14,423 nucleotides of DNA from the NCBI GenBank assembly GCA_945902735.1, contig CAMDNF010000077.1, positions 1 to 14,423 on the forward strand. The letters are read 5' to 3'. Of this stretch, positions 7,285 to 14,423 are shown one piece after another. The notes below the pieces were generated by a model. It saw nothing but the letters and a program-made list of their open reading frames with translations, was not told the DNA's origin and searched no databases. Made by a program: the position numbers and the translations under genes. Position 1 is the stretch's first letter; the number at the start of each line of letters is the position of its first letter. Origin of the DNA: SHWC01 sp945902735. Its GTDB lineage: Bacteria; Pseudomonadota; Alphaproteobacteria; UBA828.

Positions 7285-7633
7285 GGCCAATCACGCCACC
7301 CTTGCGCAAATCGAGAATGACGATGCGCTCACCCTGCCCCGGCACACGCACATTGAGCACCAGACGATCGCCGGTCGCGGTCATTTCGCCAACCCGGCTA
7401 CCGGGTGGCAAGCCCAGGCTGACCAAGCGTTGGCTGCGCATGCTTTGGGCCGACGTGCCCCCGCTTTCGCTCGACGCCGGCGCGCCACCGGCATTGGCCT
7501 CCTCGGCCGCCTCGCGCTTCTGGGATTTGTTGTAGAGCATGTAGCCAAGCCCGAGCAGGCCGACCAAGATCATCACGCCCATGACGATGACGGCGACTTT
7601 GAGATATGGAACGAAGCGCATCTGCTCGTTCAT
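7256..7633 (-). CDS. DUF6476-like single-pass membrane protein
   Basis: A 125-residue protein. Residues about 11-34 form one membrane helix (LKVAVIVMGVMILVGLLGLG). A low-complexity Ala/Gly/Ser/Glu stretch (39-65) follows, then a small globular beta-rich tail with LPPGSRVGEMTATGDRLVL and RIVILDLRKGGVIG. This ending is the signature I associate with the DUF6476 family of alphaproteobacteria, which is commonly found divergent from an rluD-type gene; its function is unknown. The ATG at 7633 overlaps the alternative start of the divergent gene in the palindrome CATG. No strong ribosome-binding site is seen, and Met5 is an alternative start. It heads the DUF6476/JAMM/aldolase run. Confidence 0.75.
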   Translation of the reverse strand: MNEQMRFVPYLKVAVIVMGVMILVGLLGLGYMLYNKSQKREAAEEANAGGAPASSESGGTSAQSMRSQRLVSLGLPPGSRVGEMTATGDRLVLNVRVPGQGERIVILDLRKGGVIGHVALENATP

Positions 7634-7649
7634 GGCATCAGGACCGATC

Positions 7650-8630
7650 GTGGCACATCAAGGGGAACGACATTTCCGACTGCACGTCGCGCCGAAGGCG
7701 CGCGCGCAACGCCTCGACCGTTTTCTGGTAGATGCGCTGCCGGAGCTTTCGCGCAGCCGGCTCAAGCGCTTGATCGAAGCCGGCCAGGTCTCCGCCGGCG
7801 GCGCGACCATAGCGGAGCCCTCCTATCGGGTCAAACCGGGCCAGACCATCGATTTGACCGTGCCGCCGGCCATAGACGACGGGCAGCCGGAGCCCGAATC
7901 CGTGCCCCTCACCGTCGTCTATGAGGATGAAGACGTCATCGTCGTCGATAAGCCGGCCGGCATGGCCGCGCACCCCGCGCCCGGCACGCCCGCAGGCACC
8001 CTCGTCAATGCCCTGCTCGCCCATTGCGGCCAGAGCCTCTCAGGGATTGGGGGCGTGCGTCGCCCCGGCATCGTTCATCGGCTTGATAAGGATACCAGCG
8101 GCCTCATCATCGCCGCGAAGCATGACCAGGCCCATGCCGGGCTCGCCAAGCAATTCGCGACGCGCACCTTAAGCCGCACCTATTGGGCCCTGGTGTGGGG
8201 CACGCCGACACCGGCGCACGGTGAAATCACCGGCAATATTGGCCGCAGCCGGAGCGATCGAAAAAAAATGGCGGTGCTCAAAACAGCAGGCCGGCCAGCA
8301 CTGACCCGTTACAAGGTGTTACGACGCTTCCTTGGCGGCCAGGTTTCACTTGTCGAATGCACTCTCGCGACCGGACGCACCCATCAGATCCGCGTCCATA
8401 TGGCGCATAAGGGCCACCCGCTCCTGGGCGATCAAAGTTATGGCCGGCGGCGCGTGCCGAGCGGCAATTTACCGCCCCACCTTGCGACCGCGTTGGCCGA
8501 CTTTAAGCGTCAGGCCTTGCACGCCTGCCGGCTCGGCTTCGTCCATCCGGTGAGCGGCGCCTCGCTAAAATTCAACACCCCTTTACCACAAGATTTCAAA
8601 AGCTTGATCGAGAGTCTTGAGGCAGTATAA
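7650..8630 (+). CDS. rluD: RluA/RluD-family ribosomal large subunit pseudouridine synthase
   Basis: A 326-residue enzyme converting uridines of 23S rRNA to pseudouridine. An N-terminal S4 RNA-binding domain (about residues 18-65, RLDRFLVDALPELSRSRLKRLIEAG-type pattern) is followed by the catalytic domain. That domain has VVDKPAGMAAHPAPGT, the active-site motif GIVHRLDKDTSGL with catalytic Asp146, and RTHQIRVHMAHKGHPLLGD. Length and layout match RluD rather than the shorter RluC or RluA proteins, but the exact target (1911/1915/1917 in RluD) is not certain. I prefer GTG 7650, with AGGA seven bases upstream, which gives the usual short leader before the S4 domain. ATG 7632 would add six residues and overlap the divergent gene. 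rpoH follows, with its own promoter. Confidence 0.92.
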   Translation: MAHQGERHFRLHVAPKARAQRLDRFLVDALPELSRSRLKRLIEAGQVSAGGATIAEPSYRVKPGQTIDLTVPPAIDDGQPEPESVPLTVVYEDEDVIVVDKPAGMAAHPAPGTPAGTLVNALLAHCGQSLSGIGGVRRPGIVHRLDKDTSGLIIAAKHDQAHAGLAKQFATRTLSRTYWALVWGTPTPAHGEITGNIGRSRSDRKKMAVLKTAGRPALTRYKVLRRFLGGQVSLVECTLATGRTHQIRVHMAHKGHPLLGDQSYGRRRVPSGNLPPHLATALADFKRQALHACRLGFVHPVSGASLKFNTPLPQDFKSLIESLEAV

Positions 8631-8654
8631 GCACGTCGATTCAGCCGGATTCAC

Positions 8655-8684
8655 TTGACAAATCCGCCCATTTGCGGCGATATT
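8655..8684 (+). promoter_or_regulatory. probable sigma-70 type promoter of rpoH
   Basis: A perfect -35 TTGACA at 8655-8660 is followed after 18 bases by GATATT (8679-8684), four of six matches to TATAAT. The site lies 115 bases before the rpoH ATG, leaving a 5' leader of roughly 100 bases. The preceding bases make the -35 read CTTGACA, so recognition by the heat-shock sigma factor itself cannot be excluded. Confidence 0.55.
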
Positions 8685-8799
8685 TGCGATCGGTGAGCCA
8701 GGGTCGAGCTTCATTGCCCCCTCCGTCAAGGCGCCGCCATTCGCGCCGCCTCGAAATTTGCGCCGCTCGTGCCCTCTGCCCCATACGAGGCCCGACCCC

Positions 8800-9735
8800 A
8801 TGAATACGCGGCTACCCGCGCTCGGCGATGAACGGAGCGTTGCCCGTTATCTTCGCGAAATCCGCCAGTTCCCCATGCTGGAGGGAGGCGAGGAGTTCAT
8901 GCTCGCCAAACGCTGGCGCGAGCACGGTGATACCGATGCCGCGCACCGCCTGGTCACCAGCCATCTGAGGCTGGTTGCCAAGATCGCGATGGGCTATCGG
9001 GGCTATGGGCTGCCGGTCAGCGAGTTGATTTCGGAAGGCAATGTCGGGCTCATGCAGGCGGTCAAACGCTTCGACCCCGATCGCGGCTTCCGGCTGGCGA
9101 CTTATGCCATGTGGTGGATCAGAGCCTCGATCCAGGAATATGTCCTGCATTCCTGGTCGCTGGTGAAGCTCGGCACCACGGCGGCGCAAAAGAAGCTCTT
9201 TTTCAACCTACGCAAGGCGAAGCGCCAAATCTCGGCGATTGAGGATGGCGACCTTACGGCCGAACAAGTCAAAAGCGTATCGACCGCGCTCGGTGTGACC
9301 GAGCAAGAAGTCATCGATATGAACCGCCGCATGGCCGGGCCAGACCGCTCACTCAATGCGCCGGTCAAGGACGACGCGGGTGGCGAGTGGCAGGATTGGC
9401 TGGTCGACCCGAGTGATAACCAAGAAACCACCTATCTGGCCGCCGATGAGCTGGATCATCGCCGGGCCATGCTAGCCTCCGCAATGGGCGAGCTCAGCAC
9501 GCGCGAGCGCCGCGTCATTGAGGCCCGGCAATTGGTCGACGAGCCGGAAACACTTGAAACACTGAGCGCCGAGTTCGGCGTGTCGCGCGAACGTGTGCGC
9601 CAGATCGAAGCGCGTGCCTTGCAGAAACTCGGCAAGTCAGTGCGCAACGCTGGCGCCGTCGAGCGCAAGGACGAGCAGTCCGCCCGCCTGAAACATCATG
9701 ATGACGACGCTGACCGCAAACCGCCGACCCGGTAG
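8800..9735 (+). CDS. rpoH: RNA polymerase heat-shock sigma factor RpoH (sigma-32)
   Basis: A 311-residue sigma-70 family factor that directs RNA polymerase to chaperone and protease genes after heat or other protein-folding stress. The order is: conserved region 1.2/2.1 (residues 10-65), the 2.2 core-binding stretch ISEGNVGLMQAVKRFDP (77-93), and the 2.3-2.4 -10 reading part with YAMWWIRASIQEY (102-114). The RpoH box QKKLFFNLR follows at 130-138; it separates RpoH from other group members and is involved in FtsH/DnaK control. The helix-turn-helix of region 4.2 (FGVSRERVRQIEARALQKLG) lies at 259-278. A charged tail with His/Asp runs follows. ATG 8800 has GAGG about nine bases upstream; an in-frame start at 8758 would add non-conserved residues. 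Confidence 0.95.
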   Translation: MNTRLPALGDERSVARYLREIRQFPMLEGGEEFMLAKRWREHGDTDAAHRLVTSHLRLVAKIAMGYRGYGLPVSELISEGNVGLMQAVKRFDPDRGFRLATYAMWWIRASIQEYVLHSWSLVKLGTTAAQKKLFFNLRKAKRQISAIEDGDLTAEQVKSVSTALGVTEQEVIDMNRRMAGPDRSLNAPVKDDAGGEWQDWLVDPSDNQETTYLAADELDHRRAMLASAMGELSTRERRVIEARQLVDEPETLETLSAEFGVSRERVRQIEARALQKLGKSVRNAGAVERKDEQSARLKHHDDDADRKPPTR

Positions 9736-9748
9736 AACGGATCGCGGT

Positions 9749-10339
9749 TTAAACGTGGCCGCCTTGTTTCTGGTTCTTCGTGGCAGGCCCCTCAGAGGCG
9801 GGTTTGCCCGCATCTAATTCAGCGCTCCAGGATTCGATCTCCGCGTCGCCGGTCAGCGGCGGCCATTTTTTTCGCAGCCCCGCGCGCACCTGCTCGATCG
9901 AACGTCGCCGTTGCGCAACAAACAACTCATAGGCTTCCGAGGTCAGCGATGGCAGCATCGCGGCCAACATCCAGCCGGCCAAAGAAAAGCCAAAGATGGC
10001 GATCCACGTGTCAGGCGCGCCAAGAATATCAAAGGCGATCGCGTCCAACATCATGCTTGAGAACATGGGCTCAAGCGCAAGAACGAGACCGGCCGCGTTG
10101 AACAGCGCGACGGTAATGGCAAGATGCCGCCCCGGCCTTGCGTCAACGGCGAAGGCGATGAAGGACGGCACCAACCCGCCATACACCAGGAAAAAGACCG
10201 GCAGCGCATAGAACGCGAGGGCGCCACCCAAACCGCTGAGCACGATCAGCGTGATCGCCATAGGGGCTTGGCTTTCGCGCTTCACCGGCGCTTGGACAAC
10301 CGGTCGTGAGGCCTGCCTATACTCGCCGCGACCGGTCAT
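9749..10339 (-). CDS. small multi-pass membrane protein of unknown function
   Basis: A 196-residue protein that I do not recognise. Residues 1-26 are polar. Hydrophobic segments at about 28-52, 53-66, 73-91 and 111-131 suggest three or four membrane helices. The C-terminal 60 residues are hydrophilic, first basic (RRRSIEQVRAGLRKKWP, about 144-160) and then acidic, and probably cytoplasmic. ATG 10339 overlaps the pseudokinase stop codon as ATGA, so translation is coupled to that gene and the two products may work together. The internal Met27 could be an alternative start with the same membrane topology. It converges on rpoH with 13 bases between stops, with no clear terminator there. Confidence 0.75.
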   Translation of the reverse strand: MTGRGEYRQASRPVVQAPVKRESQAPMAITLIVLSGLGGALAFYALPVFFLVYGGLVPSFIAFAVDARPGRHLAITVALFNAAGLVLALEPMFSSMMLDAIAFDILGAPDTWIAIFGFSLAGWMLAAMLPSLTSEAYELFVAQRRRSIEQVRAGLRKKWPPLTGDAEIESWSAELDAGKPASEGPATKNQKQGGHV

Positions 10340-12384
10340 TTGATGGCTCCCAATAGGCTGGATAGGGTGGCGCCAGCCAAGACGAGGGCACCGATCGCCG
10401 TGCCCAATTGCCGACCGATCAGATTGGTCACCTGCTCCCGACGTTTACGGCCTCTGTCGAACGCGTCAAGTTGTTCGCCGAGAGCGTCATAGCGCACTTG
10501 CGCGCGCCGATATTCCTCGTTGTCGGCTTGGATTTCTCGCCGATCGATCAGAAGGTCGAGCACCGCCTTAAGATCGCCCGCCTTGGCCGTGTTCTTCAGA
10601 TTCGTGATCAAGCGAGCGCGGCGTTCTTTATTGTGAACATTGTCAAAGGCCGCGGTCAGGCGCTGGCCGAGCCATGTCGCCAAATTTGGCAAGGGGCCGC
10701 TTTTGGAGCTCTCTTGCAGCAACGACAACATCGCGAGATCACTGGCCAAATCGCCGCCCCGCTCGCGCAGCGCATTTTTTAGGCTACCGGCTTTTTTGCG
10801 AACCTCGACCGGTAGACGGGCCACAATATAGCCATCGCCATGTCGATCGACGGGCCGCGGCCCAAAATTGTCGCCGCCCTGCACTCTTTGATCGAGGGCA
10901 CGCAAATAGGCCGCCGGGTCGACCGGCAATTGGTCGATGACCAGCGGACTCAGACATGGCAGATCGTGTTCGTATTCATAAAGGAACCGCTCGACACCAG
11001 AAGCCGCGTTTTTCCACCGAAGCGCATTGCGCATCGCTTCGTGGAGGAGACTGATCTCGTTGGACGGTTCCGGTGCAATTGGCGAACGCAATGCACTCGT
11101 CGGCAGACCGAGGCTTACCATTTCGGTGATAATCGCTAGCGTCTCGGCGTCGCCAGCCATCGTGGCTTGCGCGAACGCCCCGACGAAGCCATCGGGCATA
11201 ATCGAGAGGCCGCGATGGGCGATCGGCCCGGTCGGATCGAGCAAGCAACAAATTCGACTGATCGCATCGACCTCGATCGGGCGCGCTTTACGGGCGAGTT
11301 CGTCCGGGCGACCGACCAATTTTTCGATCTCGTCGGCTAAAGCTGTTTGGCCCATGCCCGAACGGGCCCAGCGGGAAAAATGGCCTTTCGAAATTTCTTC
11401 GCGGGCTTCGTCAATGTGATTGGCGAAGAGACGCGCGAGGGCCCGGGGTTGCGTGGCGACGTGGTCGAGGAATGGATATTGCCGTGCCTCGGGCAGCGCC
11501 GGCACCTTCGGCAGCGCCACAGCACCCGCGCCGTCAAGCCAAGCGCGAATGCCCGCTATGGTCGCCCGTGATGCCGGATCGTCGTTCAAGAGGCTCGCCA
11601 AAAGGGCGCGGAGCGGCGGACCGCATTTGATGTGACCCGCGATCACCTCGAAGGAGCCCTGCGTCATGCGAGCGATCACGCGCGCCATCGGGTCTGTTTT
11701 TTCGGGCGGATCGGTTGCATCGATCAGCCGCGCCAATGTCACGCCGAGCGCGAATAGATCGCACGCCGGCGAGCCATCCCCGCGCCCTTGGGGTGAGGCA
11801 GTCGCGCGCTCGATCGGCTCGAAATCCGCCGGTTGATCGAACCCGGGCAAGGCGGTCACGCACTCGCCGAGTACCAGCGTGTCTTCACGGCCATTCGCAA
11901 AAAACAAATTGTCCGGACGTAGCGCGCGATGTGTCACACCCTTGGCGTGAAGTTGCTCGAGTGCATCAAGCATTTGGGGCAGCAAGGCGCCACAGAGAAT
12001 ATCTTCCTTAATCGCACCGCGCTTGGTCGACAGACGCGCGCCCTCCTGAGGCCGTTCGAAAATAATCGCCGCCTGACGCCGCTTTTCACCAGCCACGGCG
12101 ATCGAGCCGATCGTTCGGGCCCGCATCAAGGATCGGTGGTTCACCGCAAATTGCGTGGCCAAGGCGCTCGCGCGCCAAACGACACCCGGATTGACCACAA
12201 GGGCAAACAGCGATGCGCTGGGGTCCTTGGTGTCGCGAACCACATAGGATTTGGCACGCGGCGAATTGAGGTCTGGCAATTGTTTGCCGAGATCGACCTC
12301 GAACCGTTCGTCGACGCTTTGAACGCTTGCCGTGGCACCCTCTGTGCCAGGCGTGGCGCTGCTCTTCTTCGCTGGCTCGACCAT
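10336..12384 (-). CDS. predicted pseudokinase (Ser/Thr protein kinase-like) with C-terminal membrane anchor
   Basis: A 682-residue protein. Residues about 40-285 have a degenerate eukaryotic-type kinase fold. The catalytic loop reads HRALRPDNL (152-160), keeping His152 and Asn159 but with Ala154 in place of the catalytic Asp. The DFG position is GEC (173-175). No Gly-rich loop or N-lobe Lys is visible. Structural landmarks remain: ACDLFALGVTLARL (207-220) with the helix-F Asp209, and DPASRATIAGIRAWL (269-283) with the late conserved Arg. Residues 290-650 are helical with no recognised domain and contain Arg/Lys/Glu-rich likely coiled segments near 585-650. One hydrophobic segment at about 661-679 ends the protein, so it may be tail-anchored with the pseudokinase in the cytoplasm. 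ATG 12384 has GGGGGAAG directly before it. It lies 111 bases after purA and overlaps the next gene by four bases. Function unknown; scaffold or regulator is inferred. Confidence 0.8.
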   Translation of the reverse strand: MVEPAKKSSATPGTEGATASVQSVDERFEVDLGKQLPDLNSPRAKSYVVRDTKDPSASLFALVVNPGVVWRASALATQFAVNHRSLMRARTIGSIAVAGEKRRQAAIIFERPQEGARLSTKRGAIKEDILCGALLPQMLDALEQLHAKGVTHRALRPDNLFFANGREDTLVLGECVTALPGFDQPADFEPIERATASPQGRGDGSPACDLFALGVTLARLIDATDPPEKTDPMARVIARMTQGSFEVIAGHIKCGPPLRALLASLLNDDPASRATIAGIRAWLDGAGAVALPKVPALPEARQYPFLDHVATQPRALARLFANHIDEAREEISKGHFSRWARSGMGQTALADEIEKLVGRPDELARKARPIEVDAISRICCLLDPTGPIAHRGLSIMPDGFVGAFAQATMAGDAETLAIITEMVSLGLPTSALRSPIAPEPSNEISLLHEAMRNALRWKNAASGVERFLYEYEHDLPCLSPLVIDQLPVDPAAYLRALDQRVQGGDNFGPRPVDRHGDGYIVARLPVEVRKKAGSLKNALRERGGDLASDLAMLSLLQESSKSGPLPNLATWLGQRLTAAFDNVHNKERRARLITNLKNTAKAGDLKAVLDLLIDRREIQADNEEYRRAQVRYDALGEQLDAFDRGRKRREQVTNLIGRQLGTAIGALVLAGATLSSLLGAIK

Positions 12385-12459
12385 CTTCCCCCGCGGGCAT
12401 CGCTGGGTCCTGCGGCACCGGGGCCGCAGTGATCCACCCTCAGTCCTAGCGGGGGAAAG
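12385..12459 (-). promoter_or_regulatory. long imperfect hairpin in the pseudokinase leader that includes its ribosome-binding site
   Basis: On the minus strand CTTTCCCCCGC (12449-12459) can pair with GCGGGGGAAG (12385-12394), which is the purine-rich stretch directly before ATG 12384. Inside lie a stem of ACCC/GGGT with flanking CAG/CTG (12403-12408 with 12436-12443) and a perfect seven-base hairpin CTGCGGC/GCCGCAG with a six-base loop (12410-12429). The stems nest as one rod. No T-run follows, so it is not an obvious intrinsic terminator. It could hide the ribosome-binding site or slow RNA decay after purA. Pairing was judged by eye only. Confidence 0.5.
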
Positions 12460-12495
12460 CTAATCAATCCTTACTTTGGACGGATTTCCGGGGTT

Positions 12496-13788
12496 TTAGC
12501 CGGTGAACGGATCGCGCACCAGGATCGTGTCGTCGCGCTCGGGGCTGGTCGAAAGGAGCGCCACCGGCGCCTCGATCAGCTCCTCGATCCGGCGGATATA
12601 TTTGACCGCCGTGGCCGGCAATTGGGCCCAGGAGCGCGCGCCCCGCGTGCTGTCGCGCCAGCCTTCGAACGTCTCATAGACCGGCTTGGCGGCCGCCTGA
12701 TCAGCCACCGAGGGCGGCAAATAATCGACCATCCGCCCATGAATGCTGTAGCCGACCCCGACGCGGATTTCGTCCATGCCATCGAGCACATCGAGCTTGG
12801 TCAAGGCGATGCCGTCAATGCCACCGATCTTGACCGCCTGACGCACCAGCGTGGCGTCGAACCAGCCGCAGCGCCGGCGCCGGCCGGTCACGGTGCCGAA
12901 TTCCTTGCCGCGCGCGCCAAGCCCCTCGCCGATCGCGTCCATGAGTTCGGTCGGGAACGGACCGCTACCCACCCGCGTGGTGTAGGCCTTGACGATCCCG
13001 AGCACATAGCCGACCTGGCCCGGCCCGATGCCCGAGCCTGCCCCGGCCTGGCCCGCCACCGTGTTCGATGAGGTGACGAATGGATAGGTGCCGTGATCGA
13101 TATCGAGCATGGCGCCTTGCGCGCCCTCGAACAACACGCGCTCACCTTGCCGGCGTGCCTCATCGAGCCGCCGCCATACCGGCGCGGCAAAGGGCAAAAT
13201 ACGCGGCGCGATTTCGAGCAACGACGCCAGCAGCGCGCCCCGATCGGCATCCGCGATGCCAAGACCGCGGCGCAACGCATTGTGATGCAGCAGTAACGCA
13301 TCGAGCCGCGCCTCGAGCCCCGCCGGCTCAGCCAAATCGCATAGCCTGATCGCGCGCCTGCCGACCTTGTCTTCATAAGCGGGGCCAATGCCGCGCCCCG
13401 TGGTGCCCAGCTTTGCTGCACCTCGCGACGCTTCGCGGCCCAGGTCGAGCTCTCGATGAACCGGCAAAATCAAGCAGGCATTCTCCGCGACGATCAGCCG
13501 TTCGGGCGTCACGCGCACACCCTGCTTAGCGATTTTTTCGATTTCGGCCAACAACGCCCACGGGTCGACCACCACGCCATTGCCGATGATCGAAAGCTTG
13601 TCCTCGCGCACCACGCCCGATGGCAACAGCGACAAGCGATATTCGGTACCGTCGATCACCAGCGTATGGCCGGCATTGTGGCCACCCTGAAAACGCACCA
13701 CCACATCGGCGCGCTGCGACAGCCAATCGACGATCTTGCCTTTACCCTCGTCGCCCCACTGGGCGCCGACCACCGCAACATTGCCCAC
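12496..13788 (-). CDS. purA: adenylosuccinate synthetase
   Basis: A complete 430-residue enzyme, normal family length. It joins IMP and aspartate using GTP to make adenylosuccinate, the first committed step from IMP to AMP. The P-loop-like GDEGKGK is at residues 12-18. Further landmarks are GGHNAGHTL, the TTGRGIGPAYEDK segment, FEGAQGAMLDIDHGTYPFV, RVGSGPFPTE, GRRRRCGWFD and the guanine-binding TKLDVLDG. All catalytic landmarks are present, including the Asp of GDEGKGK and the His of the GHT motif. The start is GTG at 13788, with AGGGA about seven bases upstream inside the end of hisZ. One base separates it from the hisZ stop, so the two are coexpressed. Confidence 0.97.
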   Translation of the reverse strand: MGNVAVVGAQWGDEGKGKIVDWLSQRADVVVRFQGGHNAGHTLVIDGTEYRLSLLPSGVVREDKLSIIGNGVVVDPWALLAEIEKIAKQGVRVTPERLIVAENACLILPVHRELDLGREASRGAAKLGTTGRGIGPAYEDKVGRRAIRLCDLAEPAGLEARLDALLLHHNALRRGLGIADADRGALLASLLEIAPRILPFAAPVWRRLDEARRQGERVLFEGAQGAMLDIDHGTYPFVTSSNTVAGQAGAGSGIGPGQVGYVLGIVKAYTTRVGSGPFPTELMDAIGEGLGARGKEFGTVTGRRRRCGWFDATLVRQAVKIGGIDGIALTKLDVLDGMDEIRVGVGYSIHGRMVDYLPPSVADQAAAKPVYETFEGWRDSTRGARSWAQLPATAVKYIRRIEELIEAPVALLSTSPERDDTILVRDPFTG

Positions 13789-13789
13789 G

Positions 13790-14423
13790 CTATGTTCCCT
13801 TCAGTGCCGTCACGGCACCCTTCTCGACCACAAAGCCGCAGCCGAGCCGCTTCGCTTCGGCGGCGTTATCGCTGACCGCCTGCAAACCGGCGACCGTCAC
13901 AAAGCCGTCGGCCCTGAGTTTTTTCGAAACCTCCGGCGCCGTGCCAAACGGCACGAAGACGCGGCGCCCACCGCGCGGGCGTTCCAAAGTGCGCACCAGC
14001 GTATCCATGAAAAGCGTGCAACCGGTCGCCGGCTCGATTTGGCGTTGGCCATCGGCATCGATGCGATAGCGCCCGCCGCGGCCGAGCTCGGCCTTGGCAC
14101 CCAGCCCGAACACGCTGAAGCTCAACCCGGTTTGATATTCAAAGCCGCGATGCTCGACCGGATCGATGGTAAGCGACAACGTCGGCATGGCGGACACCAC
14201 CAAATCGGCGACCGCGCCCAAGGCCTCGGCCTCGATCTTGGCGCTCTGCGGCAATGAGAGACGGGACAGTCGCTCCAGCGCGCGCGTCGATGGGCCCATC
14301 GCGCCCAGAAGATCGAGAAAAATCTGCGCGCGGCCGCCGACCGCGCGACCAACCGCCTCGGCATCCTTGCTGTTGAGCGCATTGCGGAGATTTGTTTGCG
14401 TCTCGCGGTCGAGCTTGAACTCA
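13790..14423 (-). CDS. hisZ: ATP phosphoribosyltransferase regulatory subunit (5' end outside window)
   Basis: The frame is open from the right edge to TAG at 13790-13792, about 210 codons covering the C-terminal half. HisZ is a catalytically inactive histidyl-tRNA synthetase-like protein that activates the short form of HisG, the first enzyme of histidine synthesis. Landmarks are FKLDRET at the edge, a VEHRGFEYQTGLSFSVFG segment (the HisRS motif-like Tyr-Gly-Phe region), and ELGRGGRYRI, equivalent to the GGRYD motif. A GFVTVAGLQ stretch follows in the tail. The ending with KKLRADGFVTVAGLQ and GCGFVVEKG is normal for the family. It directly precedes purA by one base, a hisZ-purA pairing common in alphaproteobacteria. 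A short-form hisG is expected elsewhere in the genome. Confidence 0.93.
   Translation of the reverse strand, partial: EFKLDRETQTNLRNALNSKDAEAVGRAVGGRAQIFLDLLGAMGPSTRALERLSRLSLPQSAKIEAEALGAVADLVVSAMPTLSLTIDPVEHRGFEYQTGLSFSVFGLGAKAELGRGGRYRIDADGQRQIEPATGCTLFMDTLVRTLERPRGGRRVFVPFGTAPEVSKKLRADGFVTVAGLQAVSDNAAEAKRLGCGFVVEKGAVTALKGT

Noticed and set aside
8730..8767. Repeated GCGCCGC units in the rpoH leader as a direct-repeat operator
   Set aside because: Spacing is irregular and the units are simple GC-rich words expected by chance in this genome.
12410..12429. Seven-base hairpin read as a Rho-independent terminator after purA
   Set aside because: No T-run follows the stem on either strand, and it sits inside a larger nested pairing that reaches the next gene's ribosome-binding site.
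12622..13071. Plus-strand open frame opposite purA
   Set aside because: It lies wholly inside purA on the other strand, with composition expected of an antisense shadow.

Overview
This window looks like the chromosome of an alphaproteobacterium, most likely from the Rhodospirillales or a relative. The DNA is GC-rich. The order hisZ-purA, then rpoH beside an rluD-type pseudouridine synthase with a divergent DUF6476-like gene, is a combination I associate with that group. GTG starts occur and genes are very tightly packed. No phage, transposon, integrase, CRISPR array or plasmid gene is visible, and no gene-free stretch exceeds 300 bases.

Layout. Positions 1-716 hold the 3' part of a plus-strand gene of unknown function. 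Positions 735-1611 (minus) hold a split YeeE/YedE transporter pair with the conserved Cys motifs of thiosulfate-type channels. Across a 203-bp divergent intergenic region lie a DUF1993-type protein (1815-2333, plus) and a SulP-family anion transporter (2373-4083, plus), which is broken by one extra base in an A6 run near 2905-2910. A small His-rich lipoprotein (4090-4290, minus) and a tRNA-Glu(CUC) gene (4506-4581, minus) follow. A TPR/SPOR lipoprotein (4754-5689, plus) converges on a minus-strand cluster of DUF6476-like membrane protein, JAMM metalloprotease and low-specificity threonine aldolase (7633 down to 5696).

From 7650, rluD-like and rpoH run on the plus strand, and rpoH has its own good promoter. 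They converge on a minus-strand run that enters from the right edge: hisZ (partial), purA, a pseudokinase with a C-terminal membrane anchor, and a small multi-pass membrane protein. hisZ and purA are one base apart. The last two genes overlap by ATGA.

Most genes are housekeeping: histidine and purine synthesis, heat-shock sigma factor, rRNA modification, tRNA and cell envelope. The least explained part is the pseudokinase/membrane-protein pair downstream of purA. The pseudokinase has lost the HRD and DFG aspartates and the N-lobe nucleotide-binding signature. Its ribosome-binding site lies inside one arm of a long imperfect hairpin (12385-12459), which suggests controlled translation. The second point of interest is the sulfur-transport-like cluster with its single-base SulP lesion and an intergenic dyad.
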